From Ramlibacter sp. PS4R-6 (lineage in GTDB: Bacteria > Pseudomonadota > Gammaproteobacteria > Burkholderiales > Burkholderiaceae_C): 64,000 bases of DNA. Position 1 is the first letter of the stretch, and each line of letters opens with the position of its first letter. The stretch spans positions 2,170,001 through 2,234,000 of the forward strand of contig NZ_JBBHKA010000001.1 in assembly GCF_037572775.1 (NCBI RefSeq), in the 5' to 3' direction. This document shows positions 58,277 through 64,000 of the stretch, piece by piece. The notes under the pieces were generated by a model. It was not told the DNA's origin and searched no databases. It saw only the letters and a program-made list of their open reading frames with translations. The position numbers were made by a program, and so were the translations under genes.

Positions 58277-59183
58277 GAGTGAGCCCGTCGTCGAGCTGCG
58301 TCTGTGGCGCCAGTTCCTCGCCGTGGCCGAGGAGCTGCACTTCGGCCGCGCGGCGCTGCGCCTGCACATCACCCAGCCGCCGCTGACACAGGCGATCGCG
58401 CTGCTGGAGGAGCGTATCGGCGCGCGCCTGTTCGAGCGCACCAAGCGCAGCGTGAAGCTCACGCCGGCCGGCGCGGCGCTCATCCCGGAGGCGCGCGAGC
58501 TGCTGGCGCGCGCGGCGGCCTTGCCCGCGCATGCACGCGCGGCGGCTCACGGCGAGATCGGCCGCCTGCGCCTCGCGTTCGTCTCCACCGTCGGCTTCGG
58601 CCTGCTGCCGCAGTGGGTGAGGGCGTTTCGCGCCCAGCATCCGCAGGTGGCGTTCGAGCTCATCGAAGCCACGGGCGACGTCCAGCTGCCGGCGCTGGAG
58701 CGCGGCGACGTCGACGCCGGCTTCATCATCCACTCGCCCGGCTTCGCGCCGCCGCAGCTGCAGCACTTGCGCATCGGCCGCGAGCCGCTGGTCGCCGCCA
58801 TCCCCGAACAGCATGCGCTGGCCCGCGCGCGCGCGCTGCGCCTGGACGCGTTGCTGGCCGAGCCGCTCGTGATCTTCCCGCGCCGCATCGTGCCTTCGCT
58901 GCACGACGCGGTGTTCGGCCTGTACCACGCGCGCGGCCGCATGCCGCACGTTGCGCAAGAAGCGATCCAGATGCAGACCATCGTCAACCTCGTCGCCGCG
59001 GGGCTGGGCATCGCCTGGGTGCCCGACAGCGTGCGCGAGTTCCGCAGGGCCGGCGTGGTCTACCGCGCCGTGCAGCGCGTGCCCGAATGCGAGACCAGCC
59101 TGGTGTGGGCGGGCGCGCGCGTGCCGCCGGCGCTCGAGCGCTTCCTCGCCTTCGCCCGCCCGCAACTCAAGCGGGCACAATAA
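58275..59183 (+). CDS. LysR-family transcriptional regulator
   Basis: The 302-residue protein has an N-terminal winged helix-turn-helix ([20 protein letters not shown], then [20 protein letters not shown]) and a substrate-binding effector domain from about residue 92. It is divergent from ilvD, and LysR proteins commonly control the divergent gene, so ilvD is a candidate target. Effector unknown. lgt begins 4 nt after its stop and may be co-transcribed. Confidence 0.93.
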   Translation: MSEPVVELRLWRQFLAVAEELHFGRAALRLHITQPPLTQAIALLEERIGARLFERTKRSVKLTPAGAALIPEARELLARAAALPAHARAAAHGEIGRLRLAFVSTVGFGLLPQWVRAFRAQHPQVAFELIEATGDVQLPALERGDVDAGFIIHSPGFAPPQLQHLRIGREPLVAAIPEQHALARARALRLDALLAEPLVIFPRRIVPSLHDAVFGLYHARGRMPHVAQEAIQMQTIVNLVAAGLGIAWVPDSVREFRRAGVVYRAVQRVPECETSLVWAGARVPPALERFLAFARPQLKRAQ

Positions 59184-59187
59184 GCGC

Positions 59188-60024
59188 ATGGCTTTGATGT
59201 ATCCCCGGATCGACCCGGTGGCGGTCCACCTCGGGCCGGTCTCCATCCACTGGTACGGCATCACGTACCTCGCGGCCTTCGGCCTGTTCATGTTCCTGGC
59301 CTCGCGCCGGCTGCGGCACGAGCCGTACGCGTCCATCCAGGGCCTCGGCGCGTGGTCGCGCAAGGACGTGGAGGACATGCTCTTCCTCGGCGTGCTCGGC
59401 GTCATCGTCGGCGGGCGGCTGGGCTACTGCCTGTTCTACAAGCCCGAGTACTACCTCACGCACCCGCTGGAGATCTTCGCCGTGTGGCTGGGCGGCATGA
59501 GCTTCCACGGCGGCATGCTCGGGGTGATCGTGGCGCAGTGGTGGTTCGCGCGCTCGCGCGGCCGGCCGTTCTGGCAGGTGATGGACTTCATCGCGCCTTG
59601 CGTGCCGCCGGGGCTGGCGGCGGGGCGCGTGGGCAACTTCATCAACGGCGAGCTGTGGGGCCGCCCGGCGCCGGACGACCTGCCGTGGGCCATGGTGTTC
59701 CCGCAAAGCGGCTCGATGGTGCCCCGCCACCCCTCGCAGGTGTACCAGTTCCTGCTCGAAGGGCTGTTGCTCTTCGTGGTGCTGTGGCTGTTCGCGCGCA
59801 AGCCGCGGCCGCAGGCGCAGGTGTCCGCGGCCTTCCTCATCGGCTACGGCCTGCTGCGCTTCATTGCCGAGTATTTCCGCGAGCCCGACGCGCACCTGGT
59901 TGCGCTCCAGCAGTCGACGGGCCTGACCATGGGGCAATGGCTGTGCGTGCCCATGGTGGTCGCCGGCATCGCGCTGTGGGTGTGGGCCGCGCGCCGGCCG
60001 CAGCCCGTCCCCGCCCGTCCGTAG
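59188..60024 (+). CDS. lgt: Prolipoprotein diacylglyceryl transferase
   Basis: Lgt adds diacylglycerol to the lipobox Cys of prolipoproteins. The 278-residue protein has about seven membrane helices, [12 protein letters not shown] near 20, [12 protein letters not shown] near 105 (catalytic His region), and the signature [15 protein letters not shown] near 147. Potential clients in this window include the lipoproteins from 4994, 26757 and 34181. Confidence 0.96.
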   Translation: MALMYPRIDPVAVHLGPVSIHWYGITYLAAFGLFMFLASRRLRHEPYASIQGLGAWSRKDVEDMLFLGVLGVIVGGRLGYCLFYKPEYYLTHPLEIFAVWLGGMSFHGGMLGVIVAQWWFARSRGRPFWQVMDFIAPCVPPGLAAGRVGNFINGELWGRPAPDDLPWAMVFPQSGSMVPRHPSQVYQFLLEGLLLFVVLWLFARKPRPQAQVSAAFLIGYGLLRFIAEYFREPDAHLVALQQSTGLTMGQWLCVPMVVAGIALWVWAARRPQPVPARP

Positions 60025-60068
60025 TTTCCACAGGCCCCGGCACGGGTTTTCCCCTTGCCATGATTACC

Positions 60069-60088
60069 CGTAATTACCCATAATTACG
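60069..60088. promoter_or_regulatory. GntR-type operator upstream of the malonate operon
   Basis: Perfect 8-bp arms CGTAATTA and TAATTACG with a 4-nt spacer lie 2 nt before the regulator ATG. A further half site (GATTACCCGTAATT) overlaps on the left. The A/T-rich palindrome stands out in this GC-rich DNA and suits FadR-family binding. Confidence 0.6.
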
Positions 60089-60090
60089 GC

Positions 60091-60759
60091 ATGCGCTTGG
60101 TCCACAACTCCCTCCACGACGAAGTCGCGGCGCAGCTGCGCGACCGGATCTTCGCCGGCGAGCTGATGCCGGGCACGTTCCTGGACGAGGTGAAGCTCGC
60201 GGGCAAGCTCAAGATCTCGCGCACGCCGCTGCGCGAGGCGCTGAAGGTGCTCACCGCCGAGGGCCTGGTGCGGCACGAGCCGCGCCGCGGCAGCTTCGTC
60301 AACGAGGTGACGGTGCAGGACCTCGACGAGATCTTCCCGGTCATCGCCTTGCTGGAAGGGCAGTGCGCGCGCCTCGCGGCCGAGCACGCCACCGATGCCG
60401 ACCTGCAGGCGCTCGAGGCGCTGCACGACAAGCTGCAGCGCCACGCCAAGGCCAAGCGCATCGCCGACTATTACGCCGCCAACTTCGCGATCCACGAGGC
60501 GATCATCCAGCTGGCCGACAACCGCTGGCTCGCGCAGGTGATCGGCGACCTGCGCAAGATCCTGAAGCTCGCGCGGCTGCAGCAGTTGAGCGCGCCCGGC
60601 CGGCTGGACCAGAGCCTGTCGGAGCACATGGCGGTGTTCGCGGCCCTGAAGGCGCGCGACCCCGACGGCGCCGACGCCGCCATGCGCACGCACCTCAACC
60701 GCCAGCGCGAGGCGCTGCGCGAACTCGCCCGCCAGCAACGAACGAGGCTCTCTCCATGA
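60091..60759 (+). CDS. GntR-family regulator (FadR subfamily, MatR-like)
   Basis: The 222-residue protein has an N-terminal winged helix (LRDRIFAGELMPGTFLDEVK, then LKISRTPLREALKVL) and an all-helical FCD effector domain (about 75-215) with metal-binding His candidates. The genes behind it encode malonate enzymes, so it is probably a malonate or malonyl-CoA sensing repressor, as MatR is in rhizobia. Its stop overlaps the decarboxylase start by 4 nt. Confidence 0.9.
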   Translation: MRLVHNSLHDEVAAQLRDRIFAGELMPGTFLDEVKLAGKLKISRTPLREALKVLTAEGLVRHEPRRGSFVNEVTVQDLDEIFPVIALLEGQCARLAAEHATDADLQALEALHDKLQRHAKAKRIADYYAANFAIHEAIIQLADNRWLAQVIGDLRKILKLARLQQLSAPGRLDQSLSEHMAVFAALKARDPDGADAAMRTHLNRQREALRELARQQRTRLSP

Positions 60760-62036
60760 GCGAAGTGATGCAGCGATCGACCCGCGAAAGACTCAAGGCG
60801 ACCTTGCGCCGCGGCGAAGAGGCGTTGTCGCCGCGCGTGCTACGCCGCACGCTTGCCGAATTGCAGGCCGTCGTCGACGCGCAGGTAGGCGAGGTCGAAG
60901 GCGGCCGGCGCGCGCAGGGCGTCATCGACTGGTACCAGCACGCGACGCCCGAGCAGCGCCGCGACATGTGGCTGCTCATGAGCGAGCAGTTCCTGCAGGA
61001 CCCGCAGCGGGTGAAGGAGGCGCGCGCGATCTACGACGCGGCCGTCGGCACGCCCGATGAAGCGGCCGCGGAAGTGATGTACCGCCGCGCGACCGTCTCG
61101 CCGCGCCGGCGGCTCCTGCAGCGCATGAGCGCCGCGCAGGGCGGCATCCGTTTCCTCGTGGAGATGCGCGCCGAGATGCAGGCCGCGCTCAAGTCCGACC
61201 GTCGCCTGCTCGCCCTCGACGTCGAGATGGAATACATGTTCTCGACCTGGTTCGACGTGGCCTTCCTCGACCTGCAGCGCATCAGCTGGGACTCGCCGGC
61301 GTCGCTGGTGGAAAAACTGATCAAGTACGAGGCCGTGCACGACATCCGCAGCTGGAGCGACGTGAAGAACCGCCTGGACAGCGACCGCCGCTGCTACGGC
61401 TTCTTCCACGCCAGCCTGCCGGGCGAGCCGCTGATCTTCGTGGAGGTGGCGCTGGTCGACGAGATGGCCGACTCGATCACGCCGCTGCTCGACGAGGAGG
61501 GCGCGCCGGCCGACCTCGAGCGCGCGACCACCGCGATCTTCTACTCGATCAGCAACACGCAGCCGGGCCTGCGCGGCGTGAGCTTCGGCGATTCGCTGAT
61601 CAAGCGCGTGGTCGACATCCTCAAGGCGGAATTCCCGCGCCTCAAATGCTTCGCCACGCTGTCGCCCATCCCGGGCCTGCGCTCGTGGGTGCAGAAGAAC
61701 GCGCCGGCTGAGCTGGTCGCTGCACTCGATGATCCGCTGGCGTTGCCGGCGAAGTCACCGCAACGGCGGCAGCTGCTCGGATGGGCTGCGCGCTACCTCG
61801 GGCAGGAAAAACAGGAGGGGCGCCCGCTCGATCCCGTCGCGCGTTTCCACCTCGGCAATGGCGCGCGCGTCGAGCGGCTGAACTGGGCCGCGGATCCATC
61901 GGCCAAGGGTCTCAAGCAGTCCTATGGGCTCATGGTGAACTATTTGTATGACCTCAAGCGGCTCGACAAGCACCGGTCGATGCTCGCGCAAGGACAAATC
62001 CCGATTTCTGGCGCGATCGAAGACCTCTATCTTTGA
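60756..62036 (+). CDS. matA: Malonyl-CoA decarboxylase
   Basis: The 426-residue enzyme converts malonyl-CoA to acetyl-CoA and CO2. It shows the MCD family pattern: GGIRFLVEMRAEM near 127, RISWDSPASLVEKLIKYEAV near 172, and a catalytic His-containing LGNGARVERLNWAADPSAKG near 368 together with YSISNTQPGL near 267. It overlaps the regulator gene by 4 nt. Metabolically it follows the malonyl-CoA synthetase encoded at 63063. Confidence 0.93.
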   Translation: MSEVMQRSTRERLKATLRRGEEALSPRVLRRTLAELQAVVDAQVGEVEGGRRAQGVIDWYQHATPEQRRDMWLLMSEQFLQDPQRVKEARAIYDAAVGTPDEAAAEVMYRRATVSPRRRLLQRMSAAQGGIRFLVEMRAEMQAALKSDRRLLALDVEMEYMFSTWFDVAFLDLQRISWDSPASLVEKLIKYEAVHDIRSWSDVKNRLDSDRRCYGFFHASLPGEPLIFVEVALVDEMADSITPLLDEEGAPADLERATTAIFYSISNTQPGLRGVSFGDSLIKRVVDILKAEFPRLKCFATLSPIPGLRSWVQKNAPAELVAALDDPLALPAKSPQRRQLLGWAARYLGQEKQEGRPLDPVARFHLGNGARVERLNWAADPSAKGLKQSYGLMVNYLYDLKRLDKHRSMLAQGQIPISGAIEDLYL

Positions 62037-62070
62037 TTCGCAGCCGATTCACAAGGACAAGGAGACAAAC

Positions 62071-63062
62071 ATGCAACACGCCCGCCTCACCCGGCGCGAG
62101 CTCCTGTGCGCGGCGGCCGCCGGCACCCTGGCTTCGCCCTTCGCCGCGCACGCGCAAGCGTCCGCGTGGCCGTCCAAGCCCGTCATGATGGTCGTGCCGT
62201 TCCCCGCGGGCGGCGGCACCGACGCGTTCGCGCGGCCGCTGGCGGCGCAGTTCGCCAAGCAGACGGGCAAGCAGCTGGTGATCGACAACCGCGGCGGCGC
62301 GGGCGGCACGGTGGGCGCGAGCATTGCGTCGCGCGCGGCGAACGACGGCTACAACCTCTTCATGGGCGCGGTGCACCACACGATCGCGCCGTCGATGTAC
62401 CCCAAGCTCGATTACGACCTGGAGAAGGACTTCATCCCGCTCACGCTGGTCGCGATGGTGCCGCAGGTCGTCGTGGTCAACCCCAAGCGCATCGAAGCGG
62501 CCAACTACAAGGCTTTCATCGAGCTGCTGCGCAAGAGCCCCGGGCGCTACAACTACGCGTCGGCCGGCAGCGGCACGTCGCACCACCTGGCGGGCGAGCT
62601 GTTCAAGCAGCAGACCAAGACCTTCATCACGCACATCCCGTACCGCGGCGCCGGTCCCGCGCTGCAGGACCTGATCTCCGGCAACGTCGACATGATGTTC
62701 GACGGCCTGGGTTCGTCGTCCGCGCACATCAAGGGCGGCCGCATCAAGGCGTTGATGGTCGCGGGCGCCAAGCGCAACCCCGCGTTCCCGGACGTGCCGT
62801 GCGCCGCCGAAGTCGGCCTGCCCGACTACACCGTGACGACGTGGTACGGCCTGTGGGCGCCCAAGGGCATGCCGCAGGACCTGCAGGCGCGCATCGTCGA
62901 CGAGGTGCGCAAGGCCATCCAGACCGACGAACTCAAGGCGATCTGGGCCAGCAACGGCGCGGACTTCCCCAACATGTCGCAGCAGCAGTTCGGCTCGTTC
63001 ATCCACTCCGAGGTGACGCGCTGGGCGGCGGTCGTGAAGGCCTCGGGTGCGAAACTCGACTG

Positions 63063-63063
<1 letters not shown>
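62071..63063 (+). CDS. TctC/Bug-type tripartite tricarboxylate receptor
   Basis: The 330-residue periplasmic binding protein has a signal peptide with twin-Arg-like TRRELL start (cleavage near AHAQA). It shows the Bug fold motifs KPVMMVVPFPAGGGTDAFAR near 36, VIDNRGGAGGTVG near 71 and PYRGAGPALQDLISGNVD near 190. These receptors bind small carboxylates through ordered water; malonate is the likely ligand from context. No tctA/tctB is seen before the window end. The stop overlaps the next ATG by 1 nt. Confidence 0.92.

Positions 63064-64000
<937 letters not shown>

Overview
The window is a high-GC chromosomal segment of a betaproteobacterium. The organism is probably a Burkholderiales member of the Comamonadaceae type (Ramlibacter/Variovorax-like). 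This is inferred from GC-rich codon usage, the order tig-clpP-clpX-lon, a Bug/TctC periplasmic receptor, a small Trp-rich protein of a kind common in this group, and close gene packing with many ATGA overlaps. No rRNA, CRISPR array, insertion sequence, phage gene or replication origin was seen. No gene-free stretch exceeds about 170 bases.

Layout. 1-3.97 kb: 3' part of accA, a secreted TonB-domain protein, tilS, lysC and tRNA-Ser(GCT). 3.98-16.24 kb: a DUF3405-like gene, then one tightly overlapped co-directional operon. It encodes a lipoprotein, acyl carrier protein, COG4648-like membrane protein, AMP ligase, two hotdog dehydratases, lysophospholipid-type acyltransferase, LolA-like protein, methyltransferase, ketosynthase, chain-length factor, ketoreductase, family 2 glycosyltransferase and a two-gene ABC exporter. 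This looks like a variant aryl-polyene-type (APE) type II polyketide pathway with no MMPL exporter. 16.2-18.6 kb: a hydrolase, a 58-residue secreted peptide, an SDR lacking the catalytic Tyr, and hslR.

18.67-30.6 kb: a sigma-54-dependent activator with a PAS domain, a well-matched -24/-12 promoter, then a solute-binding protein, secreted poly(3-hydroxybutyrate) depolymerase-like enzyme, complete Liv-type ABC transporter, lipoprotein carboxylesterase, second solute-binding protein and cytoplasmic alpha/beta hydrolase. Read together this is a regulated system for attacking an external polyester or ester and importing the products. It is the most interesting part of the window.

30.6-44.6 kb: hemH, a HAD phosphatase, two squalene/phytoene synthase paralogues, an RND efflux pair with a TetR-type operator, tRNA-Leu(TAG), and tig, clpP, clpX and lon. 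44.7-45.0 kb: tRNA-Gly, tRNA-Cys and tRNA-Leu(TAA). 45.0-55.8 kb: a methyltransferase, a conserved hypothetical, an UMF1-type MFS transporter, murI, class I fumarase, a small accessory patch (PhyH-like dioxygenase and aldo/keto reductase), fumC and acs. 55.9-60.0 kb: cytochrome c, Trp-rich protein, ilvD, LysR regulator and lgt. 60.07-64.0 kb: a malonate operon of GntR regulator, malonyl-CoA decarboxylase, TctC-type receptor and malonyl-CoA synthetase, cut by the window end.
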